Under the pieces are notes generated by a model. That model searched no databases. It saw only the letters and a program-made list of their open reading frames with translations, and was not told the origin of the DNA. Below are positions 45,100 through 54,288 of a DNA stretch of 64,000 nt, one piece after another. The stretch is from Tenacibaculum sp. 190524A05c (lineage in GTDB: Bacteria; Bacteroidota; Bacteroidia; Flavobacteriales; Flavobacteriaceae), in NCBI RefSeq assembly GCF_964036595.1, contig NZ_OZ038523.1, positions 3,106,501 to 3,170,500 on the forward strand, given 5' to 3'. The position numbers and the translations under genes are program-made. Position 1 is the stretch's first letter. Each line of letters begins with the position of its first letter.

Positions 45100-45378
45100 C
45101 AAATTGACAAACTGACTCTTAATCGATTAAGAAATATGTAATTAGAGGGTGCTTATTTTATAAATATTGTTTTTCTGCGTGAGTACTTAAGCCATGATTT
45201 GAAAGATGCTCAGCTTCGAGTATGTTTATCTCTTTTATTAGGGTAAAAACTTGTACTTATGTGAGTTGCTTTATTTTAACGAATATGTATTCTTTTTGGG
45301 TTTGAGTCTTTTTTCATTAAAAAATATTCAATTAATTAATAATATTGCTGAAATTAAATCTAAAAATTAACATTTATT

Positions 45379-46386
45379 ATGAATTACCCTTTCATTAATC
45401 AATTCATTAGAATTGGACTTGTTTCATTTGTTTTTTTGGTAAGTTGTGCTAAGAACGACGAATTAATATTAAATGACGAATTAGAAGTTACCTCTAGCAA
45501 GAATACGGTTACTTCTCAAAAGAATTCAAATTCATCAGATATGAATTTGGCTTCTATTTTACATTATAATATTAATGTGCGAGACTTTAGTAAATCTCGA
45601 AAATTTTATGAATTACTTGGTTTTGTTGCTACAATTGATTTGAATATTAATGTGACTGATCCTGAAGAAGCACAAGGATTAAACTTGCCTCCTTATTCCT
45701 TAAAAACTACGCCATTGGTATTGTTTGATCGATTCGTAATTGACTTGATAAAATTCAATGATCCTTATGATGATGCTCCACCACATACTGATGAGACTGC
45801 ATTAGGAATTTCGACATTAAGTCTTAAAAGTAGTTGTGTATGGTGTGATATGAAACTGCTAAAAAGAAATGGATACACTTATGAATTGCTTGCTGGAAAC
45901 TCTTTAAATCCTAAGAAAATTCGTGTTCAAGATCCAGATGGAAATATAATTTATATTCATCAAGTTTATGATGGTAACGTTCCTAATATTTTCGGTAAAG
46001 GTTCAGTAAACGGATTGTATTCGACGAATATTAATGTTAGTGATTTAGGAACTGCGATTGAATTTTACAGTGAGATCGGATTTGAAATTTTGAGTATGGA
46101 AAATGGAGTAGCTGATATTGGGTTACGAGATGGTAGAAAAATTACACTTACCGAATCTGACAGTGAATTAATGCCTTATGAAAAACTAAATCATTTAGGA
46201 ATTGCTCGTATTGCGATTAATAGTGACGATTTGGATAGTGATATTGCTGCATTACATGCTAAAGGAATTCAAACATACAGTCCTGAAGCCATAAAACCAA
46301 CAGGTCCGTTTTCTTTTATACGCTATGTTGCTTTTGAAGATCCAGATGGAACTGTAATTGAATTAGTACAGAATACGCTTTTTTAA
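45379..46386 (+). CDS. Lipoprotein with two VOC (glyoxalase-like) domains
   Basis: The 335-residue protein has a lipoprotein signal (FIRIGLVSFVFLVSC, cysteine at about 23), a serine/asparagine-rich linker, and two vicinal-oxygen-chelate modules: LHYNINVRDFSKSRKFYELLGF at about 61 and LYSTNINVSDLGTAIEFYSEIGF at about 212. Each ends in a DPDG-type strand (VQDPDGNIIYIHQ; FEDPDGTVIELVQ). An exported, membrane-bound VOC protein is unusual. The substrate is unknown. Confidence 0.85.
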   Translation: MNYPFINQFIRIGLVSFVFLVSCAKNDELILNDELEVTSSKNTVTSQKNSNSSDMNLASILHYNINVRDFSKSRKFYELLGFVATIDLNINVTDPEEAQGLNLPPYSLKTTPLVLFDRFVIDLIKFNDPYDDAPPHTDETALGISTLSLKSSCVWCDMKLLKRNGYTYELLAGNSLNPKKIRVQDPDGNIIYIHQVYDGNVPNIFGKGSVNGLYSTNINVSDLGTAIEFYSEIGFEILSMENGVADIGLRDGRKITLTESDSELMPYEKLNHLGIARIAINSDDLDSDIAALHAKGIQTYSPEAIKPTGPFSFIRYVAFEDPDGTVIELVQNTLF

Positions 46387-46405
46387 TAGGTTATAATTAT
46401 AGCCA

Positions 46406-46435
46406 AAAGCTCAACAGATTATTCTGTTGGGCTTT
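46406..46435. terminator. Hairpin between the VOC lipoprotein and the WYL regulator
   Basis: A 13-bp stem (AAAGCTCAACAGA with TCTGTTGGGCTTT, one U-G pair) and a four-base loop overlap the last codons of the WYL gene. The T runs are short on both strands, so it is probably a modest bidirectional terminator. Confidence 0.55.
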
Positions 46436-47444
46436 CCTCATTTGGTGAAATGTATCTATTTCTGGCTCTATGCAATTGTCTTTGAATTTGAGTTCTTAAC
46501 TTTTCTGGTTTTAGAATTTCGATAGACTCTCCATAACCTAGAATCACTCGCTCTAATTCAAAGTTAGGTTGTACTAGAATATTAAAAATTACACCATCCT
46601 CTGTTTCTTTAATTACACGTTGAGTATGATGAAAAGGCTTTGTAATTACATAAGGAGCCAATCTTCTTTCAATCCAAAACTCTATCCGTTGAGGTCTTGA
46701 ATTTGAAACGGTAACACCAATTACATTTTTAAAATATTCGTCACCATCTATATTTTTATCAATATAATCAAGATCCGATACTTCTTTAATAGCTACAATT
46801 CTATCCAAAGCCAAATTCATATAATCGGATTTATGATACACGATTAAAAACCAACGGTTATTGAATTCTTTTAAAAGTTGTGGATGAACAATGAGTTGAC
46901 TTTCTTTTCTAGCTTTGAAAGATTTATAAGTAATTTCAAGAACTATTTTTTTCTGAATTGCATTATACAAATGATCAATGAAATGTAATCCTTTTAACTG
47001 TTCATTCTTATCCAAATGAATAATTGCTCTATTGTTTTTTTGAGAAGAGTATACCGAATCTTCCAGTCGTTGTAAAACACCATCCATCTCTTTAAACAAG
47101 GAAAAATCTTTAAACTGACGAAGTACCTGAATAGCATCATTCATTACTTTAACATCATTTTCCGTAACAGGAATATTCATTATTGAATATCCTTCTTCAG
47201 CATATTTGTAATACTTACGTTGATAAACTTCAATAGGAGCATTATAACCCAATTTATCACTTCGCATCATTTGAATATCTAACTGAACGGTTCGTTTACT
47301 TACATAAACATCTTTTCCCTCATATTCATATAAAGCATCAGAACATGCATCAATCAAATCATCCAAAGTCCATTTACGCATCGTATTTCGTAAACATTGA
47401 TCAATGGTTTTGTAGCGAATAAGTGCGTTTTTATTAGAAGCCAT
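46419..47444 (-). CDS. WYL-domain transcriptional regulator
   Basis: The 341-residue protein has an N-terminal winged helix (ALIRYKTIDQCLRNTMRKWTLDDLIDACSDAL, then KRTVQLDIQMMR), a WYL domain (about 150-235; HPQLLKEFNNRWFLIVYH and LALDRIVAI) and the WCX C-terminal module. WYL proteins often bind nucleic acids or small ligands and control DNA-damage or phage-response genes. It stands at the edge of the RNA repair island, three bases after the HD hydrolase gene, and is the best candidate regulator for it. Confidence 0.88.
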   Translation of the reverse strand: MASNKNALIRYKTIDQCLRNTMRKWTLDDLIDACSDALYEYEGKDVYVSKRTVQLDIQMMRSDKLGYNAPIEVYQRKYYKYAEEGYSIMNIPVTENDVKVMNDAIQVLRQFKDFSLFKEMDGVLQRLEDSVYSSQKNNRAIIHLDKNEQLKGLHFIDHLYNAIQKKIVLEITYKSFKARKESQLIVHPQLLKEFNNRWFLIVYHKSDYMNLALDRIVAIKEVSDLDYIDKNIDGDEYFKNVIGVTVSNSRPQRIEFWIERRLAPYVITKPFHHTQRVIKETEDGVIFNILVQPNFELERVILGYGESIEILKPEKLRTQIQRQLHRARNRYISPNEESPTE

Positions 47445-47446
47445 TT

Positions 47447-48067
47447 TTAAATCTGGTTTAATTCGTTTTGAAGATTTGTTTTTGCCTGTTCTTCAAATTT
47501 TGCAATAAAGGTATCGGTCTTATAAATAAGAGGTTTGTCAATAAAATGTTGCAATACTTTTTTTCTACCTTGTTTATATAAGAGACTAGGAACAAGTTTG
47601 TATTCGGTTCGAATAAACTTAGAGTATTGTTGATACACTTCAGAAGACTGACCTAAAATCGCTAAGTCAAAATCAATTAAATATTGAGTGTCTAAATATT
47701 CACTTTCATGGGTTTTTGTTGCGATAATCTGTTCTTTAATAATCTCTAAACTTAATTTTGGTAATAAAGTACTTAAGACTTCTAAGGCAAAATCAGCACT
47801 TTTCTCTTCGTTATCTTTTTTCCAGATGTTATAAATAATATCATGATAAAAAATAGAAAAAGCTACTGCATCAGGTTGTTCAAGATGAGTTTTATAATCA
47901 TCAAAATAAGAGAATAGTTCTTCTAAATGTTTTAGATTATGGTAGGTTCTGTGTTTTTCAGTATACTTTGATTCTATTGATTTCCATAAAGAAGAAATCA
48001 ACGTAGTATCATTTGTAAAACGACTTAATAAGTGGATAAAACGTTCTTGTAAAGTCAACTTTTTCAA
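47447..48067 (-). CDS. HD-superfamily phosphohydrolase
   Basis: The 206 residues show the HD metal site of the predicted metal-dependent HD family: RTYHNLKHLEELFSYF (H...H), FSIFYHDIIYN (HD) and a later aspartate in YLIDFDLAILGQ. The substrate is unknown; nucleotides are likely. It is the first gene of a two-gene minus-strand unit with the WYL regulator and faces away from the RNA ligase operon. Confidence 0.85.
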   Translation of the reverse strand: MKKLTLQERFIHLLSRFTNDTTLISSLWKSIESKYTEKHRTYHNLKHLEELFSYFDDYKTHLEQPDAVAFSIFYHDIIYNIWKKDNEEKSADFALEVLSTLLPKLSLEIIKEQIIATKTHESEYLDTQYLIDFDLAILGQSSEVYQQYSKFIRTEYKLVPSLLYKQGRKKVLQHFIDKPLIYKTDTFIAKFEEQAKTNLQNELNQI

Positions 48068-48197
48068 TTAAATAGTTTGCTTTACAAAAATAAAAACTAA
48101 TTTTATACCGACTTTAAAAGGAATAAAGTTATTCGTTCTTTTACTTTTTGTTCAACAATAGTCTTTGAATTAATGTTTAATTTAAATACAAATAATT

Positions 48198-48494
48198 ATG
48201 AATTGGAAAATTCAAAAGCTATTGAATGGAGAAACAATTATCTCTAAAGAACCAGGAAACTCAATGTTACCAATTTTGAAATCTAGACAACCTGTGGTTT
48301 TAAAACCAGTGGATTGGCAAGATTGTAAAGAAGGCGATATCGTTTTTTGTAAAGTACGGGGAAATTGTTTTACACATTTAGTAAAAGGTAAAAACGACAA
48401 ACGAGGATTACTAATAGGTAATAATCGTGGACATCTTAACGGATGGACGAAAAATGTTTATGGTATAGTAACTGAAATCTTACCATTTAAGTAG
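48198..48494 (+). CDS. S24/S26-like peptidase-fold protein
   Basis: The 98 residues resemble the LexA/phage-repressor C-terminal fold: EPGNSMLPILKSRQPVVLKPV carries the serine after a glycine turn, followed by GDIVFCKVRGNCFTHLVKGKN and LLIGNNRGHLNGW. There is no DNA-binding domain. The catalytic lysine position seems to be valine or lysine depending on alignment, so activity is uncertain. It has its own terminator before the RNA ligase promoter. Confidence 0.7.
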   Translation: MNWKIQKLLNGETIISKEPGNSMLPILKSRQPVVLKPVDWQDCKEGDIVFCKVRGNCFTHLVKGKNDKRGLLIGNNRGHLNGWTKNVYGIVTEILPFK

Positions 48495-48516
48495 TGCTAG
48501 TCAGCACTTTTTTTGT
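48493..48516 (+). terminator. Terminator of the S24-like gene
   Basis: The stem AGTGCT with AGCACT and a four-base loop is followed by seven T. It overlaps the stop codon of the S24-like gene. Confidence 0.75.
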
Positions 48517-48564
48517 TTATAGACCTTTCTACTCTCAAATAAAATTTTTCTAATTAATTTTTAT

Positions 48565-48600
48565 TACGCAAAAACATTGCGCAATAATATAAAATATTTG
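48565..48600 (+). promoter_or_regulatory. RNA ligase operon promoter with the TAYGCA-N7-TGCGYA motif
   Basis: TACGCA-AAAACAT-TGCGCA (48565-48583) stands nine bases before the -7 element AATATTTG (48593-48600). The same inverted motif with the same spacing precedes the tRNA-like array (59857) and recurs at 63234. The transcript starts at about 48606 and has a leader of about 90 bases containing a short GTG-initiated frame (48604-48672). Confidence 0.6.
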
Positions 48601-48698
48601 CAGTGTGATTAAGAAAAGAAAACGCCGTAAGTGGGAAAATGCTATGAGAAAACAACTAAAAATTAAAACGTGAAAAGAAAAGATTAAAAGGAAATGAG

Positions 48699-49727
48699 AT
48701 GGGAACAAAAATTTTAAACATTGAAAAATTAGAGAAAGCAATTGCAAAAGGATATATTCATAAGAATAAACATCCGAAGGAAAACCTATGGATTTATAAT
48801 TATACGCAGTCTGCTCAATATGAAGCTTATTGGACTACTGAAACATTACAATGTCGAGGTTTGATTTTAGATTCAGAGTATACTATTATAGCGAATCCAA
48901 TTGCAAAGTTTTTCAATGTAGAAGAAGTTGGATATGATAAATTACCGAATCTTCCTTTTGAAATTTTTGAAAAAATGGATGGTTCTTTAGGAATTTTATA
49001 CTGGTTACGTAATGAGCCATTCATTGCTACTCGAGGATCATTTAATAGCAAACAGGCAATTAAAGCGAATGAACTTTTAAAGTCAAAATATAAAGGTTCT
49101 ATTGATAAATTAGATAAAAGTAAAACGTATGTTTTTGAAATTATTTATCCTGAAAATAGAATTCTTGTTGATTACGGAGAAACAGAACAATTGGTTCTTT
49201 TAGCAATTATCGATACTCAAACAGGAATTGAGGAAAATTTACGAGATATTGGATTTCCACTTCCAAAAGTATTTCCTTCAAAAAGTATTGCTGAATTAAA
49301 AGGATTGAATTGGGATAATAAAGAAGGTTTTGTAATTAAGTTCGAAAATGGATTTCGAGTAAAAGTAAAATTCGAACAATATGTAGAATTGCATAAAATT
49401 ATTACCCAAATTTCGTCGATTACTATTTGGGAAACTTTAAAAGAAGAAGGAAGTTTATTGAAATGGATTGAAGATGTTCCAGATGAGTTTTTTAAATGGG
49501 TACGTAAAACCGAATTCGAATTGAAGTCTAAGTTTACATCAATTGAAAGTATCGCCAAAAAAGAATATAAACTATTAGAAACAGATAGAGAAACAGCTGA
49601 ATATTTTAAAACCTGTACATATCCAGCCGTAATGTTCTCAATGAAAAACAATAAGAATTACGATCCAATTATTTGGAAAATGATTCGTCCAGAGTTTGAA
49701 AAAGCATATTCAAACGAAAACAATTAA
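48699..49727 (+). CDS. T4 Rnl1-type RNA ligase
   Basis: The 342-residue protein is an ATP-dependent nucleotidyltransferase. The lysine that becomes adenylylated is in FEKMDGSLG at about residue 92, followed by the motifs ATRGSF, TYVFEIIYPENRILVDYG and a late EGFVIKFENGFRVKVKFEQYV (motifs IV and V). This matches T4 RNA ligase 1, which seals 3'-OH/5'-phosphate breaks in tRNA anticodon loops. It heads an operon with a polynucleotide kinase-phosphatase, the pairing phage T4 uses to heal and seal cleaved tRNA. Confidence 0.9.
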   Translation: MGTKILNIEKLEKAIAKGYIHKNKHPKENLWIYNYTQSAQYEAYWTTETLQCRGLILDSEYTIIANPIAKFFNVEEVGYDKLPNLPFEIFEKMDGSLGILYWLRNEPFIATRGSFNSKQAIKANELLKSKYKGSIDKLDKSKTYVFEIIYPENRILVDYGETEQLVLLAIIDTQTGIEENLRDIGFPLPKVFPSKSIAELKGLNWDNKEGFVIKFENGFRVKVKFEQYVELHKIITQISSITIWETLKEEGSLLKWIEDVPDEFFKWVRKTEFELKSKFTSIESIAKKEYKLLETDRETAEYFKTCTYPAVMFSMKNNKNYDPIIWKMIRPEFEKAYSNENN

Positions 49728-49737
49728 AAATTAGAAA

Positions 49738-50619
49738 ATGAAAAGAATAATCATATTAAAAGGAATTCCGGCTTCTGGAAAATCAACATTTGCAAAGAAA
49801 TTAGTTTCTGAAAATCCAGGAATGTACAAACGAATTAATAGAGATAGTTTACGAACTATGTTGGATGCAAATCATTTCAGTAAGGGAAATGAAAAGTTTA
49901 TTCTAAGAACAAGAGATTTCTTGATTAAAGAAGCGCTTTTAGATGGAAAACATGTTATTGTTGATGATACAAATATCTCTGATAAAAACTTTAATAGAAT
50001 CAATGACATTGCTAAAGAATATACTAGTGAAACAGGTCATCATGTAAAGGTTGAGGTTAAGCTAATGGAAATTGATGTTGAAGAGGCAATCAAAAGAGAT
50101 GCGGCTAGAGAGAAATCTGTAGGAATAGAGGTAATTTTAAAAATGGATAAACAACTGAAAACCAAAGAAAAATTGAAGAACGTTTATATAAAGCAAGATG
50201 AAAGTTTACCAAAAGCTATTATTTGTGACTTAGATGGAACATTATCTTTAATTACCAATAGAAGTCCATTTGACGGGAGTAAATGTGAACAAGATTTACC
50301 GAACGAACCTATTGTGAATTTGGTTAAGAATTATCAGAAGTTAGGATACAAAATTCTATTACTTTCGGGTAGAGATGGTCAATACAAACCCGAAACGGAG
50401 AATTGGTTAACGAAATATGACGTTAAGTACGACGCTCTTTGGATGCGTAATCCTAAGGACAAAAGAAAGGATTCAATAATTAAAGAAGAACTGTTTCGAA
50501 ATGAAATTGAAAACAAATATTTCGTAGAGTTTATTCTAGATGATAGAAATCAAGTTGTTGATTTATGGAGAAAGAAGCTACAACTACCTTGTTTACAGGT
50601 TTTCTATGGAGATTTTTAA
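49738..50619 (+). CDS. pnkp: Polynucleotide 5'-kinase / 3'-phosphatase
   Basis: The 293-residue protein has a kinase half with P-loop GIPASGKSTFAKKL (about 7-20) and HVIVDDTNISD, and an HAD phosphatase half starting at about residue 159 with AIICDLDGTLSL and LLLSGRDGQYKPETENWL. The order kinase then phosphatase is that of T4 Pnkp, which removes 2',3'-cyclic or 3'-phosphate and phosphorylates 5'-OH ends so RNA ligase can seal them. It starts ten bases after the RNA ligase gene. Confidence 0.9.
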   Translation: MKRIIILKGIPASGKSTFAKKLVSENPGMYKRINRDSLRTMLDANHFSKGNEKFILRTRDFLIKEALLDGKHVIVDDTNISDKNFNRINDIAKEYTSETGHHVKVEVKLMEIDVEEAIKRDAAREKSVGIEVILKMDKQLKTKEKLKNVYIKQDESLPKAIICDLDGTLSLITNRSPFDGSKCEQDLPNEPIVNLVKNYQKLGYKILLLSGRDGQYKPETENWLTKYDVKYDALWMRNPKDKRKDSIIKEELFRNEIENKYFVEFILDDRNQVVDLWRKKLQLPCLQVFYGDF

Positions 50620-50631
50620 AAGAAGACTATT

Positions 50632-51318
50632 ATGGAAATTCCGTATCAAATTTTTGGATCAGAAAGCTCTATTGATTTAGATGTATGCTTTTTTGTTGAT
50701 GACTTAGGTACTATTCAAGAAAATCATGAGACGATAAAAGTATATATCGAAAAATCAGAATTTAACTCAGGTAAGAAAGTAAATGCAAATTTAGCAGTGG
50801 TGCAAAACGGAATAATTGAAAGTTCTTTTAAAGGTGCCGAAGATGAATTGAATAATGCTTTATTTGAAACATATCATTTACATGCACAAAAGTTCGAAAG
50901 AAGAATTTGTAGAAAGGTAGAAAGAAATTTGGATGCAAGAATTGAAAGATGCTTAAGATCATTAGTTTCTTACTTTACAAGAACTTTATATAGAGTTGAA
51001 GCTAAAACTGCTTTGAGAGGGAATACAGGTGATAAAATTATGTTTTTAGATAGTATTCAACTTAATAGAGTAGAAGATTTTGGTAAAAACGGATCTGTAA
51101 CTGAAGTCTATAAATCAATAGCTTTTCAATTGGGGATTACATTAGCATTATTAGAGTCAGTTGAGCTGTACACGAAAGAAAGTATTCTTGATTATTATCC
51201 AGATTTGAAAAATTATTTAGGCAGAGAGAAACAAGACTCTAAAGTATTACAAGCTTACATAGAAAAGTTTATTGAATTAATGAAAAAGAGAAATTATGAA
51301 ACTGAGAGAAGCAACTGA
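50632..51318 (+). CDS. Predicted nucleotidyltransferase-fold protein
   Basis: The first 30 residues, IPYQIFGSESSIDLDVCFFVDD, show the GS-x-S-x-D-x-D signature of polymerase-beta-type nucleotidyltransferases. The remainder is helical and basic (HAQKFERRICRKVERNLDARIERCLR), suiting an RNA partner. I do not recognise the subfamily. In an operon with ligase and Pnkp, addition of nucleotides to broken RNA 3' ends is a natural hypothesis. It overlaps the next gene by 23 bases. Confidence 0.65.
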   Translation: MEIPYQIFGSESSIDLDVCFFVDDLGTIQENHETIKVYIEKSEFNSGKKVNANLAVVQNGIIESSFKGAEDELNNALFETYHLHAQKFERRICRKVERNLDARIERCLRSLVSYFTRTLYRVEAKTALRGNTGDKIMFLDSIQLNRVEDFGKNGSVTEVYKSIAFQLGITLALLESVELYTKESILDYYPDLKNYLGREKQDSKVLQAYIEKFIELMKKRNYETERSN

Positions 51319-51982
51319 AAAATTGTATAATGTTTTTGGTAAATATTATGTTGAAGGAAATATAAGAGAAAGAAGTTGCGATTGTTGTGTTTCAAATGAA
51401 GAGATTAAAGAATTGTTGTCAAAACCTTTAAGAAAATTGGAAGAAAAGGATTTACAACATTTTATGTTCTCTGCGATTTCAACATTTGGTGATGTTAAGG
51501 ATTATAAGCATTTTCTGCCGAGAATATTTGAATTAATGCAGAATGAAGAAAGTGAATTTATCAACGATTTTATCATATTTGAGAAACTTAATTATAGTGA
51601 ATGGGAAACTTGGGATCTGATAGAGATTGAAACAATCGAATTTTATTTTTTAAGTCTTTGGACTCATTTTCTAAGTGACGAAAAAACTTCATTTACACAG
51701 TTAAGTTCTATGTTAGAGATCATTTCAAAATATGTAGGTCTGAATAAAGCATTAACAATCTGGGAAAAGTATGCCTCTAATCAAAGTATCTTGTTTATTG
51801 TTGATTTCATTTGGAATAGTAATCAATTTATAAATGATGAAAAAACGGATAAACTTTATTATTGGTTTTCTACGTCATCAATAAAAAGTAAAATTCAGAA
51901 TTTGTTTTTTGCTACAGAAGACACATATTTGGCGTCGAAATTATCAATTGTTTATACAATCTTAGAAAATTACGAGGTTTAG
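51296..51982 (+). CDS. Unknown helical protein of the RNA repair operon
   Basis: The 228-residue protein begins with a cysteine cluster in RSCDCCVSNEEIKELL, then contains FSAISTFGDVKDYKHFLPRIFELM, a stretch shared by an uncharacterised family of predicted helical proteins. There is no membrane segment. It is translationally coupled by overlap with the nucleotidyltransferase-like gene, so the products may form a complex. Confidence 0.6.
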   Translation: MKLREATEKLYNVFGKYYVEGNIRERSCDCCVSNEEIKELLSKPLRKLEEKDLQHFMFSAISTFGDVKDYKHFLPRIFELMQNEESEFINDFIIFEKLNYSEWETWDLIEIETIEFYFLSLWTHFLSDEKTSFTQLSSMLEIISKYVGLNKALTIWEKYASNQSILFIVDFIWNSNQFINDEKTDKLYYWFSTSSIKSKIQNLFFATEDTYLASKLSIVYTILENYEV

Positions 51983-52017
51983 TGAAAACGAGATATAATT
52001 AAAATTCTACAATCAAA

Positions 52018-52719
52018 ATGGCTAAAAACAGAGGAAAAGAAGGAAGAGACGATTATTTGTTTGGAAAAGATTTCATGAAACGCAAAATTAAAGAGGCAGT
52101 TTCAGACATGTCTTTTTTGTTAGAACGCGGTTATGGTGAATCTTCATCATGTGAGTTGGTAGGCAATCGATATAAGTTGAACAAGCGTCAACAACAAGCT
52201 ATAAAAGGAATGTCTGCGGCTGAATCTGCAGTAAAAAGTAGAAGTTCAAAAGAATTAGAAAAGCATACTTTATCAGAAAAGGAGGTAATTATTGATGGTT
52301 TTAATCAAATTATATTGATGGAAAGTATGCTTTCTTACGCGTATGTATTTAAAGGCAAAGATGGCGCATTTAGAGATTTATCTTCTTTACATGGAACTTA
52401 TAAAAGTGTCAATCAAACAGAAGAAGCTCTTCGATTAATCGGTGATTTTTTTAAAGTAAATAAGGTGAAAAAGGTAATTTGGGTGTTCGATCAACCTGTT
52501 TCTAATAGTGGAAGAATGAAATCTAAATTAATTTCAATGGCTGAAAAATATGGATATAATTGGGAAGTTATCCTTGAAAATAATCCTGATAAAATAATTG
52601 CCGAAAGTAAATTAGTCGCTGTAACTTCTGATGCTTGGATTTTAGATAGAGTAGAGAGTTGGTTTAATTTAATTAAGGAATTAATTCCTGCTAATTATGA
52701 GTATGTGCTTTATTCTTAA
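52018..52719 (+). CDS. DUF434/DUF5616 protein, possible NYN/PIN-like nuclease
   Basis: The 233-residue protein has an N-terminal DUF434 region (MSFLLERGYGESSSCELVGNRYKLNKRQQQAIKGM) and a DUF5616-like part. The second part has acidic residues at positions typical of NYN/PIN metal nucleases: VIIDGFNQIILMESML, KKVIWVFDQPVSNSGRMKS and AVTSDAWILDRVESW. RNA cleavage or trimming is plausible in this operon, but the catalytic assignment is inference. Confidence 0.7.
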   Translation: MAKNRGKEGRDDYLFGKDFMKRKIKEAVSDMSFLLERGYGESSSCELVGNRYKLNKRQQQAIKGMSAAESAVKSRSSKELEKHTLSEKEVIIDGFNQIILMESMLSYAYVFKGKDGAFRDLSSLHGTYKSVNQTEEALRLIGDFFKVNKVKKVIWVFDQPVSNSGRMKSKLISMAEKYGYNWEVILENNPDKIIAESKLVAVTSDAWILDRVESWFNLIKELIPANYEYVLYS

Positions 52720-52724
52720 TTAAA

Positions 52725-53405
52725 ATGAAAAAGGAAAAACTATATCAAAAGTTATTGTTTGTTAAAGAGGAAATTCTTCAAAGAAATTCAAATCATTATT
52801 TAGTTCGTTTCAAAAATGAACATCTTGTAGAGTTTGCAAATAATCTAAGCTCGTATGAAGAGAACGAGTTGTTTTTGAATAAATTCAATCTGCCTTTTTT
52901 TGATGAAGAAATTAAGGTTGATCGAAGTGAATCATTTAAAGAGTTTTTGTTCTTATTAAATGAAGAAAAATTAGAGATTGCTCTGAGAATTCAAGAAACA
53001 AAGATGGAAGATTTTTTGATTGTATTAGGTCAACGCCTCACTTCAGCTAGTGTGAGAAATGAGGAAGCAATTCCTCCATTAGATAATGATTTATTTGTCG
53101 CTAGTTTTCAATTGTATAATAGTCAAATTAGTAAAGTAGTTAGAGCTTTTGAAAAGCATTCAGAAAGGCTTGAGAACAACTTTTGGGGAAAAGTAAAAGG
53201 GAATCCAAAACAGAAAGAGGAAAAAGTTCGAGAAATATTGAAATTTGTCTTTGAAGATAAAACGTGGTGGAATATTTATTATCATTTTCAGCATGAACTT
53301 GTTTATGAAATTAGAGTAGCTTCTGGCCATGGTGTTCGTTGGAAAATGAGTAATCTAGATTTCATTGGTTTTGTTGAGCCTTTTCTAAACTCAGAAAATG
53401 TTTAA
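52725..53405 (+). CDS. Unknown protein of the RNA repair operon
   Basis: The 226 residues include FWGKVKGNPKQKEEKVREIL and a C-terminal signature VASGHGVRWKMSNLDFIGFVEPFL that I recognise only as recurring in hypothetical proteins. No catalytic motif is clear. It lies five bases after the DUF434 gene and 33 bases before the MtfA-like peptidase. Confidence 0.55.
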   Translation: MKKEKLYQKLLFVKEEILQRNSNHYLVRFKNEHLVEFANNLSSYEENELFLNKFNLPFFDEEIKVDRSESFKEFLFLLNEEKLEIALRIQETKMEDFLIVLGQRLTSASVRNEEAIPPLDNDLFVASFQLYNSQISKVVRAFEKHSERLENNFWGKVKGNPKQKEEKVREILKFVFEDKTWWNIYYHFQHELVYEIRVASGHGVRWKMSNLDFIGFVEPFLNSENV

Positions 53406-53438
53406 TTTCCTTAATTTTACCAATAAAGAAAGAGTATA

Positions 53439-54215
53439 ATGATCTACATTATCATTACCGTTATAGTATTACTCATAATTTATAGTTCTCAGAAGAAGGA
53501 GAATAAAAAAATAGTAGCCGAGAATAGAATAGAAATCCAAGAACATTGGTACACAATTCTAGAGGAAAACGTGCTGTTTTATCAAAAGCTAAACGAAGAA
53601 GATCGATTGCATTTCAAAAAGAGAATTCAATCTTTTTTAAACAGTGTTGAAATTGTGGCGGTAGATTTTGAATTGGAAGATTTAGATGTTCTTTTAGTTG
53701 CTGCAAGTGCAATTATTCCAGTTTTTGGTTTTAATAATTGGATGTACCCAAATTTGAAAACCGTTATTATTTATCCAGATTATTTTAACGAGAACCTGGA
53801 GTTTGCTGCTAAGTCTGAAAACAAAATTATTGGTGGTTTAGTAGGAAACGGAATGTTCGAGAACAAAATGATTTTATCTCGACGAGCCTTACATCATGGT
53901 TTTCTAAATAAAACAGATAAAGGAAATACAGGAATTCACGAGTTTGTTCATTTGTTAGATAAGCTTGACGGTAACATAGATGGAATTCCGAAAGCATTGA
54001 TAGATAATGAGAATTTATTACAATGGTTAGACGTTGTTCACGATAAAATGGAGGCGATTAACAATGATGATTCTGATATTCGAAATTATGGAGGAACTTC
54101 TAAAGAAGAATTTTTTGCAGTGGCTTGTGAGTATTTTTTCGAGCGACCAATGTTATTAAAAAGAAAGCATCCAAAACTATATCAAATGCTTCAAGAATGT
54201 TTTAGTGTAGAGTAA
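53439..54215 (+). CDS. MtfA/M90-family zinc peptidase
   Basis: The 258-residue protein has an N-terminal membrane helix (IYIIITVIVLLIIYS) and an M90 peptidase domain with GIHEFVHLLDKLDG, the HE-x2-H zinc motif at about residue 168, and a downstream glutamate in SKEEFFAVACEYFFE. E. coli MtfA acts on the Mlc regulator. The membrane anchor here is typical of Bacteroidetes members. It is the last gene of the ligase operon. Confidence 0.85.
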   Translation: MIYIIITVIVLLIIYSSQKKENKKIVAENRIEIQEHWYTILEENVLFYQKLNEEDRLHFKKRIQSFLNSVEIVAVDFELEDLDVLLVAASAIIPVFGFNNWMYPNLKTVIIYPDYFNENLEFAAKSENKIIGGLVGNGMFENKMILSRRALHHGFLNKTDKGNTGIHEFVHLLDKLDGNIDGIPKALIDNENLLQWLDVVHDKMEAINNDDSDIRNYGGTSKEEFFAVACEYFFERPMLLKRKHPKLYQMLQECFSVE

Positions 54216-54288
54216 AATAAGTAGTAACTGATGGAGAGTCAGAACATAATTTAAAATCAATCTAAGGACTTTAATCAAATAAAAATGG

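Noticed and set aside
48604..48672. A GTG-initiated basic 22-codon frame before the RNA ligase gene as a fifth leader peptide
   Set aside because: No terminator or antiterminator follows it, so the attenuator plan is not met.
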